Source: an uncultured Lutimaribacter sp.
Lineage (GTDB): Bacteria > Pseudomonadota > Alphaproteobacteria > Rhodobacterales > Rhodobacteraceae
DNA: 64,000 nucleotides
NCBI GenBank assembly: GCA_913061505.1
Contig: CAJXSO010000008.1
Span: 20,279 to 84,278 of the forward strand
Direction of reading: 5' to 3'
Below, piece by piece: positions 27,577 to 36,854 of the stretch (positions are counted from its first letter, which is position 1; each line of letters starts with the position of its first letter). A program made the translations under genes and the position numbers. The notes beneath the pieces are model-generated. The model ran no database searches, was not told the origin of the DNA, and saw only the letters and a list, made by a program, of their open reading frames with translations.

Positions 27577-28230
27577 ATGGAATGGTCCCCGACCAAGGCC
27601 GGGCTACACGGGCTTGCCCCCCAAGATGCGCAGGCGCTATCGCAGCTCAAAGTGCTGTCTTTGCCGCAAGGCGCGGTGCTGTTTCAGCCCGGCCAGCCGG
27701 TTGCGGGCTATGCCATCATTCTTTCAGGGCAGGTCGATGTCACACTAAGCGCGGCATCGGGGCGCGAGATTTTGCTCTATTCAGTCGTGCCGGGGCAAAG
27801 CTGCATTCAAACCACGATGGGCCTGTTGGGCGAGGCCAGCTATAGCGCCGGCGCACAAACCGCCTGCCCGACCCAACTGGTCATGGTGCCGCGCCCCCTT
27901 TTCACCCGGTTGATGGACAGCACCCCCAGCTTTCGCACCATGGTGTTTTCCGCCTTTGCCGGGCGTATGGGCACGATGATGGAGCTGCTGGAAAAAGTGG
28001 CCTTTGCGCGGGTAGAATGCCGCATTGCCGAACGGCTGTTGGCCCTGGCAACAGGCCCCGGCCCCGTGCAGCTGACCCAAAGCGAACTGGCCGCACAAGT
28101 GGGCACCGCCCGCGAGGTGGTATCCCGCCGGCTGGAAAACTGGGCGCAACGCGGGCTGGTGCGCACCGCGCGTGGCCAGATCGAGCTGTGCAACCGCCCC
28201 GCCCTGCAAGCCATTGCCGATGCAATCTAG
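27577..28230 (+). CDS. Crp/Fnr-family transcriptional regulator
   Basis: A 217-residue regulator. The N-terminal cyclic-nucleotide-binding-like beta barrel (ILSGQVDVTLSAASGREILLYSVVPGQSC) is followed by a dimer helix and a winged HTH (LTQSELAAQVGTAREVVSRRLENW...GLVRTARGQIEL). It lacks the N-terminal Cys cluster of Fnr, so it is not an Fe-S oxygen sensor of that kind; Cys residues at QSCIQTT and elsewhere could still sense redox. A CRP-type palindrome lies 17 nt after its stop, at about -41 of the next gene's predicted promoter. Confidence 0.9.
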   Translation: MEWSPTKAGLHGLAPQDAQALSQLKVLSLPQGAVLFQPGQPVAGYAIILSGQVDVTLSAASGREILLYSVVPGQSCIQTTMGLLGEASYSAGAQTACPTQLVMVPRPLFTRLMDSTPSFRTMVFSAFAGRMGTMMELLEKVAFARVECRIAERLLALATGPGPVQLTQSELAAQVGTAREVVSRRLENWAQRGLVRTARGQIELCNRPALQAIADAI

Positions 28231-28246
28231 CCCCAGCGCGCCCCGC

Positions 28247-28263
28247 CTGTGACCAAGTCACAG
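28247..28263 (+). promoter_or_regulatory. CRP/FNR-type palindrome at about -41
   Basis: CTGTGACCAAGTCACAG is a perfect inverted repeat of 7 + 3 + 7 bases centred at 28255. Counting from the -10 box at 28284-28289, its centre falls near -41, the class II activator position. The half-sites match GTGAC/TGTGA of the Crp superfamily, but the spacing is one base shorter than canonical CRP or FNR boxes. Confidence 0.65.
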
Positions 28264-28283
28264 ACAGGTCAGTTAAGATGCGC

Positions 28284-28289
28284 TATACT
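28284..28289 (+). promoter_or_regulatory. -10 element of the DUF2892 gene
   Basis: TATACT, 31 nt before ATG 28320 with no good -35 element upstream, as expected for an activator-dependent promoter served by the palindrome at 28247-28263. Confidence 0.5.
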
Positions 28290-28319
28290 GGGCCCATCGT
28301 CGGCAAAAGGAGATCTGAG

Positions 28320-28517
28320 ATGACGAAAAATATCGGCGGTTTCGAGCGTATCTTGCGCATCGTTGTAGGGCTGGCCCTGATTGCGGGCTATTTTGCCAAT
28401 GGCGAAGGCGCCTACAGCTGGCTTTACCTGCTGGGTATTGTGCCCCTGGCCACCGGGGTGATTGGCTGGTGCCCGCCCTATGCGATGCTGGGCATCAACA
28501 CCTGCGCAAAAAAATAA
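28320..28517 (+). CDS. DUF2892 (YgaP-like) small membrane protein
   Basis: A 65-residue inner-membrane protein with two hydrophobic segments (about residues 12-25 and 33-50). The family signature is present: an N-terminal [15 protein letters not shown] and a C-terminal [13 protein letters not shown] with two cysteines. Family members often occur with rhodanese or sulfur-handling genes; function unproven. AAAAGGAG precedes ATG 28320. It is probably a single-gene transcript under the Crp/Fnr regulator encoded just upstream, ending at the hairpin 28527-28563. Confidence 0.85.
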   Translation: MTKNIGGFERILRIVVGLALIAGYFANGEGAYSWLYLLGIVPLATGVIGWCPPYAMLGINTCAKK

Positions 28518-28526
28518 CGGGGTTTG

Positions 28527-28563
28527 GGGCCGCGCGCGCCACTATTGGCGCGCGGCCCTTTTT
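28527..28563. terminator. Terminator between the DUF2892 gene and uvrA
   Basis: GGGCCGCGCGC (28527-28537) pairs with GCGCGCGGCCC (28548-28558) around a 10-nt loop, followed by TTTTT on the plus strand. It lies between convergent genes and may serve both. Confidence 0.78.
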
Positions 28564-28569
28564 GCCGCC

Positions 28570-31434
28570 CTATTCGGCCGCTTGCCCGGCAGCGCCCGGT
28601 TTCAACATGGGCGCCAAATAGCGCCCTGTGTGGCTTTCGGGCACCAGGGCCACGGCCTCGGGCGTGCCCACCGCCACGATCTGGCCGCCGCCATCGCCCC
28701 CCTCGGGGCCGATATCGATGATCCAGTCGGCGGTTTTGATCACATCCAAATTATGTTCGATCACCACCACCGAATTGCCCTGATCCACCAGTTCATGCAG
28801 CACTTCGAGCAGCTTTTTCACATCTTCGAAATGCAGCCCCGTGGTAGGCTCGTCTAATATATACAGCGTGCGCCCGGTCGAGCGCTTGCTCAGCTCTTTC
28901 GACAGTTTCACCCGCTGCGCCTCGCCGCCCGATAGGGTGGTGGCCTGCTGGCCCACCTTGATATAGCCCAGTCCCACACGCATCAGCGCATCCATCTTTT
29001 CGCGGATCGAGGGCACCGCCTTGAAAAACTCTTGCGCGTCCTCCACCGTCATATCCAGCACATCGGCGATGGATTTGCCCTTGAACGTCACCTCCAGCGT
29101 TTCGCGGTTATAGCGTTTGCCGTGGCAGGTTTCGCAGGTCACATAGACATCGGGCAGAAAATGCATCTCGATCTTGATCACCCCGTCGCCCTGGCAGGCC
29201 TCGCAGCGCCCGCCCTTGACGTTGAAACTGAACCGCCCCGGTTTGTAGCCGCGGGTTTTGGCCTCGGGAAGGCCGGCAAACCAATCGCGAATGGGGGTAA
29301 AGGCGCCTGTGTAGGTCGCCGGGTTCGAACGCGGCGTGCGCCCGATGGGGCGCTGATCAATGTCTATCACCTTGTCCAAATACTCTAACCCCTTGATCGT
29401 TTCGCAGGGCGCGGGTGTTTGGCGGGCACCGTTCAGCCGCATCGAGGCGGTTTTGAACAGCGTCTCGATTGTCAGGGTCGATTTGCCGCCGCCCGACACG
29501 CCGGTGACACATAAAAACGTGCCCAAGGGAAATTCGGCCGTGACATTTTTCAGGTTATTGCCAGTGGCCTTGACCACCGTCAGCTTTTTCTTGTTGCCCT
29601 TGCGGCGGGTCTGGGGCACGCCGATTTGCCGGGCCCCCGACAGGTATTGCCCAGTCAGGCTGGCGGGGTCTGCGGCCACCACAGCCGGGGTGCCATGGCT
29701 GACAACACGCCCCCCATGCACGCCGGCACCCGGGCCGATATCGAAGACGTAATCCGCCTCGCGAATGGCCTCTTCATCATGCTCGACCACCAGCACCGTA
29801 TTGCCCTGATCGCGCAGGTTTTTCAGGGTTTCCAACAGGCGGCTGTTGTCGCGCTGATGCAGGCCGATCGATGGCTCGTCGAGCACATAAAGAACGCCCG
29901 TCAACCCCGAGCCGATTTGGCTGGCCAGGCGGATACGCTGGCTTTCACCGCCCGAAAGCGTGCCCGCCGCGCGCGCCAAGGTTAGGTAATCAAGGCCCAC
30001 ATTGTTCAAAAAGCCCAAACGCTCGCGGATTTCTTTCAAAATCGCGCGGGCAATTTCGTTTTTCTGTGCGCTCAGCGCCGCAGGCACGGTTTCAACCCAG
30101 GCCAGCGCCTCTTTGATCGACATTTCAACAACTTGGCCCACATGCAGGCCTGCAATTTTCACCGCCAGCGCCTCGTCGCGCAGGCGATAGCCATGACAGC
30201 TGCCGCAGGGGCGGTTGTTTTGAAAACGCTCGAATTCTTCGCGGATCCAGTTGCTGTCGGTCTCGCGATAGCGCCGCTCCATATTGGGGATAACCCCCTC
30301 GAACACACGGGCTACCTGATAAACGCGCCCGCCTTCGTCGTAGCGAAACTGAATTTCCTCGTCGCCCGAGCCATACAAAAACACCTGCTGCACATGGGCG
30401 GGCAGATCTTTCCATTTGGCGCTGGCCTTGAATTCGTAATGGCGGGCAATCGCCTCGATCGTTTGCAGGAAATAGGGCGATTTGCCCTTGCGCCAGGGGG
30501 CCAGGGCGCCATCGCTGATTTTCAGATCGGCATCGGGCACCACCAAACGCTCGTCGAAAAACAGCTCCATCCCCAGCCCGTCGCATTGCGGGCAGGCGCC
30601 AAAGGGGGCGTTGAACGAAAACAGCCGCGGCTCGATTTCGGGGATGGTAAAGCCAGACACGGGGCAGGCGAAATTTTCCGAAAAGGTAATACGCTCGGCC
30701 TCGCCCTCGCGCGGGGCGGTTTCCAAAATGGCGATGCCCTGCGCCAAATCCAGCGCTGTGCGCAAGCTATCTGCCAGCCGGGTTTGCAACCCGTCTTTGA
30801 TCACAATCCGGTCGACCACCACATCGATATCGTGGCGAAATTTCTTATCCAGCGTCGGGGGCGTATCCAGATCGTGAAAGGCGCCATCGACCTTGACACG
30901 CTGAAAGCCCTGTTTGCGCAATTCGGCAAATTCTTTGCGATATTCACCCTTACGGTCGCGCACGATGGGCGCCAGCAGATAGGCGCGCTCGCCCTCGTCA
31001 CGGGCCATGATGGCATCGACCATGTCTTGCACCTGCATCGCCTCGATCGGCAGGCCTGTTGCGGGCGAATAGGGCGTGCCAACGCGCGCAAACAGCAGGC
31101 GCATATAATCGTAAATCTCGGTCACAGTGCCCACGGTCGACCGCGGGTTTTTCGAGGTTGTTTTCTGCTCGATCGAAATGGCAGGCGACAGGCCGCTGAT
31201 ATGGTCAACATCGGGCTTGCCCATCATATCCAAAAACTGCCGGGCATAGGCCGACAGGCTTTCGACATAACGCCGCTGCCCTTCGGCATAGATGGTATCA
31301 AAGGCCAGGCTGGATTTCCCCGAGCCAGACAGCCCGGTGATCACCACAAACTGATCGCGTGGAATATCCACATCGACATTTTTCAGATTGTGTTCGCGCG
31401 CGCCGCGCACCTCGATTTTCTTCAACTCGGCCAT
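28570..31434 (-). CDS. uvrA: Excinuclease ABC subunit A
   Basis: Damage-recognition ATPase of nucleotide excision repair. It has 954 residues with two ABC modules. Visible are [14 protein letters not shown] (Walker A, N-terminal), the CPQCDG and [17 protein letters not shown] zinc-binding cysteine sets, two signatures [12 protein letters not shown] and [12 protein letters not shown], and [11 protein letters not shown] in the second module. It is full length and apparently intact. About 250 nt separate its start from the divergent rhodanese gene, leaving room for a promoter, though I see no clear LexA box. Confidence 0.98.
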   Translation of the reverse strand: MAELKKIEVRGAREHNLKNVDVDIPRDQFVVITGLSGSGKSSLAFDTIYAEGQRRYVESLSAYARQFLDMMGKPDVDHISGLSPAISIEQKTTSKNPRSTVGTVTEIYDYMRLLFARVGTPYSPATGLPIEAMQVQDMVDAIMARDEGERAYLLAPIVRDRKGEYRKEFAELRKQGFQRVKVDGAFHDLDTPPTLDKKFRHDIDVVVDRIVIKDGLQTRLADSLRTALDLAQGIAILETAPREGEAERITFSENFACPVSGFTIPEIEPRLFSFNAPFGACPQCDGLGMELFFDERLVVPDADLKISDGALAPWRKGKSPYFLQTIEAIARHYEFKASAKWKDLPAHVQQVFLYGSGDEEIQFRYDEGGRVYQVARVFEGVIPNMERRYRETDSNWIREEFERFQNNRPCGSCHGYRLRDEALAVKIAGLHVGQVVEMSIKEALAWVETVPAALSAQKNEIARAILKEIRERLGFLNNVGLDYLTLARAAGTLSGGESQRIRLASQIGSGLTGVLYVLDEPSIGLHQRDNSRLLETLKNLRDQGNTVLVVEHDEEAIREADYVFDIGPGAGVHGGRVVSHGTPAVVAADPASLTGQYLSGARQIGVPQTRRKGNKKKLTVVKATGNNLKNVTAEFPLGTFLCVTGVSGGGKSTLTIETLFKTASMRLNGARQTPAPCETIKGLEYLDKVIDIDQRPIGRTPRSNPATYTGAFTPIRDWFAGLPEAKTRGYKPGRFSFNVKGGRCEACQGDGVIKIEMHFLPDVYVTCETCHGKRYNRETLEVTFKGKSIADVLDMTVEDAQEFFKAVPSIREKMDALMRVGLGYIKVGQQATTLSGGEAQRVKLSKELSKRSTGRTLYILDEPTTGLHFEDVKKLLEVLHELVDQGNSVVVIEHNLDVIKTADWIIDIGPEGGDGGGQIVAVGTPEAVALVPESHTGRYLAPMLKPGAAGQAAE

Positions 31435-31688
31435 CTAAACCCCCGCAATGACGCCTTACAGATAGAAGCTTTGCCCCGAGTCTCCAACCGAAAAGGCGGA
31501 ACAAAGCAAAAACATAACGGGGATGCAGCCAAATAGCAGGCACCCATGGGGCGTTTTGGGGGCAGTTTGGCAGATTTCACCGGATTTCGGCGCTTTAATA
31601 TTCCATTTTCAGAATTTATCTGCCATACCGGCCTTGTCCAGATTTGCACGACACCCCAAATGGGGGAAAACAACAAAAGGAAATGCCC

Positions 31689-32042
31689 ATGTTTGGCCTG
31701 TTTCGCAGCCCCGCCACCGTAGATTTGGCCGATCTGATGCCACGTATTGCCGCGGGCGAGGTGATTTTGATCGATGTGCGCGACCCGGCAGAGCTGCAGA
31801 TGGGCGGGCGGGCTGCCGGGGCGCTGAACATTCCGCTGATGCGCCTGCCGATGATGGCAGATCCGCGCCACCCCGATTTTCACCCCGATTTAAGCCCCGA
31901 GAAACCCGTGGCGCTTTATTGTGCCAGCGGCGCGCGGTCGGCCCATGGCAAGGCCCTGCTGCAGCGGCTGGGCTATGGCGAGGTGCATAATATCGGCGGT
32001 TTCGGCGATTGGCAGGCAGCGGGCGGGGCCACCTGCCGCTAA
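31689..32042 (+). CDS. Single-domain rhodanese-like protein
   Basis: A 117-residue rhodanese-fold protein that handles sulfane sulfur or acts as a persulfide carrier. The domain start VILIDVRDPAELQMG and the catalytic loop LYCASGARSAHG, with Cys near residue 78 (CxxGxRS form), are clear. AAAAGGA stands 8 nt before ATG 31689; ATG 31683 is in frame but too close to the site. It is convergent with lpd, 3 nt apart, and has no obvious operon partner. Confidence 0.92.
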   Translation: MFGLFRSPATVDLADLMPRIAAGEVILIDVRDPAELQMGGRAAGALNIPLMRLPMMADPRHPDFHPDLSPEKPVALYCASGARSAHGKALLQRLGYGEVHNIGGFGDWQAAGGATCR

Positions 32043-32045
32043 CGC

Positions 32046-33440
32046 CTACATGTGAATGGCGCGCCCATAGGCATCTAGCACCGATTCATGCATCATCTCT
32101 GATAGGGTGGGATGCGGGAATACCGTGTGCATCAGGTCTTCCTCGGTGGTTTCCAGCTGGCGCGCCACCACATAGCCCTGAATCATCTCGGTCACTTCGG
32201 CGCCCACCATATGCGCGCCCAGCAATTCGCCCGTTTTGGCATCGAAAATGGTTTTCACCATGCCCTCGGCCTCGCCCAAAGCGATGGCTTTGCCGTTGCC
32301 GATAAAGGGGAAACGCCCCACTTTCACCTCGAACCCCGCCTCTTTGGCGCGCGCCTCGGTCAGGCCCACGCTGGCCACTTGCGGGTGGCAATAGGTGCAG
32401 CCGGCAATGCTGCCCGGCTTAATCGGATGCACCGGCTTGCCGGCGATCATATCGGCCACCATCACCCCTTCGTGGCTGGCTTTATGCGCCAGCCATGGCG
32501 CCCCCGCCACATCGCCAATGGCATAAAGCCCCGGCACGGCGGTGCGGCAATGATCATCTGTCACCACATGGGTGCGATCGATCTGCACGCCCAGGGCCTC
32601 TAGCCCCAAGCCCTCGACATTGCCAACGATGCCCACGGCGGAAATCACCGTGTCAAACTGGTGCTGTTCGATCTTGCCGTTCACCTCGATATGGGCGGTA
32701 ACAACGCCCTTGGCGCGATCCAGCTGTTTAACGCCGGATTTCTCCAAAATCGTCATGCCCTGCTTTTGGAACTGCTTTTTCGCAAAGGCGCTGATTTCGG
32801 CATCTTCCACGGGCAGGATACGATCCATCACCTCGACCACTGTGGTTTCGGCACCCAAGGTGTTGTAAAAGCTTGCGAATTCTATGCCAATCGCCCCCGA
32901 TCCGATGACCAGCAGCTTTTTGGGCATGCGCGGCGGTGTCAGCGCGTGCTTATACGTCCAGACCAAATCGCCATCGGCCTCTAGCCCGGGCAATTCGCGG
33001 GCGCGCGCGCCGGTGGCCAGAATGATATGGGGGGCGTGCAACTGTTCTGTGCCCTTGTCGGTGCTCACCTGCACCTTGCCCTGCCCTTGCAGCTGGGCGG
33101 CCCCCATGATGACGCTGACCTTGTTTTTCTTCAGCAGATGGCCCACCCCACCGTTCAGCTGCTTGGCCACCGCACGCGAGCGTTTGACCACCGCATCCAG
33201 ATCATAGCTGATCCCTTGGGCCGACAGGCCAAATTCCTTGGCCCGGTGCATCAGGTGAAACACCTCGGACGAGCGCAGCATCGCCTTGGTCGGAATACAG
33301 CCCCAGTTCAGGCAAATGCCGCCCAAATGTTCGCGTTCAACAACCGCCACCGATAAACCGTTTTGCGCGGCGCGGATGGCGGCCACATAGCCCCCCGGCC
33401 CTGCCCCAATGATAACCACGTCAAACGATTTGGCAGCCAT
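32046..33440 (-). CDS. lpd: Dihydrolipoyl dehydrogenase (E3)
   Basis: FAD- and NAD-dependent reoxidation of lipoyl groups for the 2-oxoacid dehydrogenase or glycine cleavage complexes. It has 464 residues. The FAD motif VVIIGAGPGGYVAAIRAAQ, the redox-active disulfide GGICLNWGCIPTKAML, the NAD site LLVIGSGAIGIEFASFY and the C-terminal His-Glu block HPTLSEMMHESVLDAYG are intact. No E1 or E2 gene is adjacent, so this E3 stands alone and is possibly shared among complexes. Its upstream region contains an inverted repeat at 33461-33478. Confidence 0.97.
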   Translation of the reverse strand: MAAKSFDVVIIGAGPGGYVAAIRAAQNGLSVAVVEREHLGGICLNWGCIPTKAMLRSSEVFHLMHRAKEFGLSAQGISYDLDAVVKRSRAVAKQLNGGVGHLLKKNKVSVIMGAAQLQGQGKVQVSTDKGTEQLHAPHIILATGARARELPGLEADGDLVWTYKHALTPPRMPKKLLVIGSGAIGIEFASFYNTLGAETTVVEVMDRILPVEDAEISAFAKKQFQKQGMTILEKSGVKQLDRAKGVVTAHIEVNGKIEQHQFDTVISAVGIVGNVEGLGLEALGVQIDRTHVVTDDHCRTAVPGLYAIGDVAGAPWLAHKASHEGVMVADMIAGKPVHPIKPGSIAGCTYCHPQVASVGLTEARAKEAGFEVKVGRFPFIGNGKAIALGEAEGMVKTIFDAKTGELLGAHMVGAEVTEMIQGYVVARQLETTEEDLMHTVFPHPTLSEMMHESVLDAYGRAIHM

Positions 33441-33460
33441 TGCACCCTCCGATCAATATT

Positions 33461-33478
33461 TAGTTCAGCATTAAACTA
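33461..33478 (-). promoter_or_regulatory. Inverted repeat upstream of lpd
   Basis: TAGTT-N8-AACTA, about 20 nt upstream of the lpd start in AT-rich DNA. It could be an operator of a MarR-like or other dimeric repressor. The arms are short, so chance is possible. Confidence 0.25.
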
Positions 33479-33571
33479 TTTCTGATCACGACGCAAGAAT
33501 TCAGCCAACAATCAAGCGCCCGCCGCGAAGGCATGGCAGCGACACTCGCATTTTCATGGGTGGTCAGCGGG

Positions 33572-34150
33572 TTAGGCGGCTTCTTGCAGGCTGCGTATGG
33601 TTTGGCCATAGCCACCTGCCGCCAGATAGGCCTGTTCGGCCCCCGTGCTAGACCGGCTTAGCGCCGCATTGCGATAGGGGAAGCGGCCAAATTGGCGGAT
33701 CACCTCGCGATGCGCTTTGGCATGAAACAGGTTGCTGGCCCCGGTTTCGGGCATGCGTTCCAGCATCAAACGCACGCAGCGCTCTTGATCGCACAGGTTT
33801 TCCGAATGCATCAGCGGCAAATAGAAAAACTGCCGCGCCGGCTCGTCAACGCGCAAATCCCACTTTCGGTCGATCGCAGATTTGGCCGCCGCCAGCGCAA
33901 CCGCATCTGTGGCAAAGCTGCGCGGATCGTTGCGAAACATGTTGCGCGGGAATTGGTCGGTTAGAATAATATAGGCCAGCACGCCGTTTGGATGGGTCAG
34001 CCACAGGCCATAGGCCCCTTCGCTGGCATTTTCCCAAGCGGTCTGAAACTGATCGCGCACGGTTTGGTCCAGCGCCTCGGTGCTGTTATACCAGCCCTGC
34101 TGGCCCACCTCGTCTAGCCAAAAGCCCAAAATTTTGTCTACGGCGACCAT
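33572..34150 (-). CDS. DUF924 family protein
   Basis: A 192-residue soluble, mostly helical protein of the DUF924 family, function unknown. Recognisable blocks are ILGFWLDEVGQQGWY at the N-terminus, YIILTDQFPRNMFR (about residues 58-72), FFYLPLMHSENLCDQE and the late QFGRFPYRNAALSRSSTGAEQAYL. There is no signal peptide or membrane segment. It lies 131 nt upstream of the lpd start, on the same strand. Confidence 0.9.
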   Translation of the reverse strand: MVAVDKILGFWLDEVGQQGWYNSTEALDQTVRDQFQTAWENASEGAYGLWLTHPNGVLAYIILTDQFPRNMFRNDPRSFATDAVALAAAKSAIDRKWDLRVDEPARQFFYLPLMHSENLCDQERCVRLMLERMPETGASNLFHAKAHREVIRQFGRFPYRNAALSRSSTGAEQAYLAAGGYGQTIRSLQEAA

Positions 34151-34250
34151 GCGAGCCTCCTGCCCTTGCGCGCGCTTGCGCTGTTACCTGACCGTAACAA
34201 AAATCTTAGGGAAATAAACAGTCAAATTTTCCTACAATTGCGTCATTTTG

Positions 34251-35558
34251 TTACCAGGCAGCGCCATTATTCACCTCTTTGGCATCCGCATCGGCCGCTG
34301 CTTCGGCTTCGGCTGCGGCTTCTTCGGCCACTTCTGCGGCATATTCCTGCGCCACCTCCATCGCCACAACCGAGGCGGTTGGCATCATCGGCGTGTAGGC
34401 TGCCGTTTCATCAACATTGGGGGCTGCGCGCTGTGTCATCCGGTAGGCCGCATAAATGGCCAGCACGCTCATCATCACGGCGATGATCAAGAAAAACCCG
34501 TATGCGCCCAGCACGCTCATCAGCCACCCCGTCACCATCGGGCCGGCGATGGCGCCCAGGCCGTTGATAAACAGCATGCCCCCCGATGCCGCGGCCATGT
34601 CATCGGTATCGAGAAAATCGTTGGTATGGGCGATCAGCAGCGAATACAGCGGGTTAGACGTGCCCCCGATGAAAAACGCCGCAACCAGCAAGACGGTGTA
34701 ATTCTGCCCAAACCCAAAGGCCAGCAGCGCCGCCCCACCGCCCAGCGCGGCAGTCACCATAATCAGCACCCGCCGGTCCATACGGTCAGACAGCCAGCCC
34801 AGCGGATATTGCAGCAGCAAGGCGCCCACGTAAAAGGCCGACACGAATATCGAAATCTCGGCCAGGCTTAGCCCCGCTTCGGCGCCAAACACCGCCGACA
34901 TGCCAAATTGCGCAGCAAAGACGCTGCCCAACATGAACATCCCCACAAACCCCAAGGGCGAAACCCCAAATAACGCCCGCAGGGTTTTGGGCTTGGTCGC
35001 CTCAAAGGCCGGGGTGGGCGAGATCGACAGCAAGATCGGGGCGAATGCCACCGACACCAGAACTGACGGAATGATAAACAACAAAAACCCGCTGGCATCA
35101 GGCACGTTCAGCAAGGCTTGGGCCGCGATAATGCCCAGCATCTGCACGATCATATACAGCGACAAAGCCTGCCCGCGCTGGTCGTTGGTGACGGAATTGT
35201 TCAACCAGCTTTCCGCCGTCACATAGACGCCCGAAAAACAAAACCCGATCACCAGCCGCCCCAGCACCCAGACATAGGGATGCGCAAAGGCGGGGTATAA
35301 GATTAACACCGCCGATATCAGGCTGCCCAGCGCCGCAAACACCCGCACATGCCCCACCCGGCGGATCAATTCAGGCGTCAGGCGTGAGCCCCCCAGAAAG
35401 CCCACAAAATAGGCCGACATCACAACCGACAGTTCCAGCGTGGAAAACCCCGCCGCCTGCCCCCGCACCCCCAAAAGCGTGCCCTGCAAGCCGTTGCCCA
35501 GCATCAGCAGCGTCATGCCCAACAGCAACGCCCAAGTATTTGATAAAACAGTAAACAT
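34251..35558 (-). CDS. MFS transporter, YcaD-like
   Basis: A 435-residue major facilitator with about 12 hydrophobic segments. VLGRLVIGFCFSGVYVTAESWLNN and the loop QYPLGWLSDRMDRRVL (the MFS GxxxDRxxRR motif in the second half) are characteristic of the YcaD/UMF branch. The C-terminal about 45 residues form a soluble Ala/Glu-rich tail (EVAQEYAAEVAEEAAAEAEAAAD). The substrate is unknown. Flanking spacers are short. Confidence 0.9.
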   Translation of the reverse strand: MFTVLSNTWALLLGMTLLMLGNGLQGTLLGVRGQAAGFSTLELSVVMSAYFVGFLGGSRLTPELIRRVGHVRVFAALGSLISAVLILYPAFAHPYVWVLGRLVIGFCFSGVYVTAESWLNNSVTNDQRGQALSLYMIVQMLGIIAAQALLNVPDASGFLLFIIPSVLVSVAFAPILLSISPTPAFEATKPKTLRALFGVSPLGFVGMFMLGSVFAAQFGMSAVFGAEAGLSLAEISIFVSAFYVGALLLQYPLGWLSDRMDRRVLIMVTAALGGGAALLAFGFGQNYTVLLVAAFFIGGTSNPLYSLLIAHTNDFLDTDDMAAASGGMLFINGLGAIAGPMVTGWLMSVLGAYGFFLIIAVMMSVLAIYAAYRMTQRAAPNVDETAAYTPMMPTASVVAMEVAQEYAAEVAEEAAAEAEAAADADAKEVNNGAAW

Positions 35559-35743
35559 AAATGTCTTTCTAAATTTGCGCCCCGCTTCAAGGGCGGCCTG
35601 GGGGTGAGATGGGCCAAATGGCCCAGCGCCTTTTGGCTGCTCTATCGGGGAAGCATGCCAAAATTCTGCGCAAAAAACGACCCTCCCCGCCCCATGGGGG
35701 ACAAAACCGGCCTATTCTTGCCACAGCAGCCCAAAACCCCGGT

Positions 35744-36793
35744 CTATGGCACCAAAAGCGAGGCATCCCCGTAAGAGAAGAACCTATAGCGCTGCTGCAC
35801 CGCATGGGCATAGATCTGGCGAATACGCTCTTGGCCCACAAGCGCCGAAACCAGCATCATCAGGGTGGATTTTGGCAGGTGGAAATTGGTCATCAATGCA
35901 TCGGTCACGCGAAAGCTAAAGCCGGGATAGATAAAGATATCGGTATCGCCCTGCCAGGGCTGAATGGCGCCGGTTTGCGCCGCGGCTGTCTCGATCAGGC
36001 GCAGCGCGGTGGTGCCCACCGGAATAACCCGGCCACCGGCGGCCTTGGTTGCGGCCATTTCCGCCGCCGCCGTGGCGCTGACCTCGCCCCATTCGGAATG
36101 CATCTTATGGGTGGTCACATCCTCTACCTTCACCGGCAAAAACGTGCCCGCCCCGACGTGCAAGGTAACATAGGTGATATCCACCCCCCGCGCCGCCAGG
36201 GCCTGCAACAGCGGCGCATCGAAATGCAGCGAGGCGGTTGGCGCCGCAACAGCGCCCGGGGTTTTCGCCCAAACGGTTTGATAATCGTCTTTGTCTTGCG
36301 CATCCGCCGCCCGTTTGGCCGCAATATAGGGGGGCAGCGGCATGGCACCCACTTGCGCCAATGCCGCGTCGAAATCATCGCCTGTCAGGTTAAATCGCAG
36401 CGCCGCCTGGCCCTCGGCGCGCCCCTCGCATGTGGCCGAAAGCTGGTCGGAAAAGACCACCTCTTCCCCATCGGCCAATTTGCGCAAGGGCTTGACCAAG
36501 GCCGACCAGCAGCCATCGGCGCGCGGCTCCAGCAATGTCACCTCGATACGCGCCTCGACCGCCCCCTGGGCCGACTGCCGCCGCCGCACGCCGCTGAGCC
36601 GGGCGGGAATGACCTTGGTGTTGTTCAAAACCAGCCGGTCGCCCGGGCGCAGCCATTGCGGCAGGTCGAACACATGCCCATCATGCAGCCCCGCCCCATC
36701 GCTGACCAAGAGCCGCGCAGACGAGCGCGGCTTGGCGGGGCGGGTGGCAATCAAATCTTCTGGCAAATCAAAGTCAAAATCGGTCAGCTTCAT
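35744..36793 (-). CDS. queA: tRNA preQ1(34) S-adenosylmethionine ribosyltransferase-isomerase
   Basis: Transfers the ribosyl part of SAM to preQ1 at tRNA position 34 during queuosine synthesis. It has 349 residues. The N-terminal [25 protein letters not shown], the central [30 protein letters not shown] and the C-terminal [19 protein letters not shown] are diagnostic. It follows the YhdP-like gene by 61 nt on the same strand. No other queuosine genes are near. A 185-nt spacer to the MFS gene shows nothing recognisable. Confidence 0.97.
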   Translation of the reverse strand: MKLTDFDFDLPEDLIATRPAKPRSSARLLVSDGAGLHDGHVFDLPQWLRPGDRLVLNNTKVIPARLSGVRRRQSAQGAVEARIEVTLLEPRADGCWSALVKPLRKLADGEEVVFSDQLSATCEGRAEGQAALRFNLTGDDFDAALAQVGAMPLPPYIAAKRAADAQDKDDYQTVWAKTPGAVAAPTASLHFDAPLLQALAARGVDITYVTLHVGAGTFLPVKVEDVTTHKMHSEWGEVSATAAAEMAATKAAGGRVIPVGTTALRLIETAAAQTGAIQPWQGDTDIFIYPGFSFRVTDALMTNFHLPKSTLMMLVSALVGQERIRQIYAHAVQQRYRFFSYGDASLLVP

Positions 36794-36854
36794 CTGCGGC
36801 CTTGTGGGTTATCTTGCGTGGGTTATCGTGATCGGTTGCAGCCCAAATCGGGCC

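Noticed and set aside
30133..31536. Long open frame antisense to uvrA
   Set aside because: A GC-rich mirror of a real gene. It is rich in His and Gly with no known domain, and uvrA is complete on the other strand.
33461..33478. Strong claim of a MarR operator at lpd
   Set aside because: The arms are only 5 bp, so the site is kept as a low-confidence feature rather than a finding.
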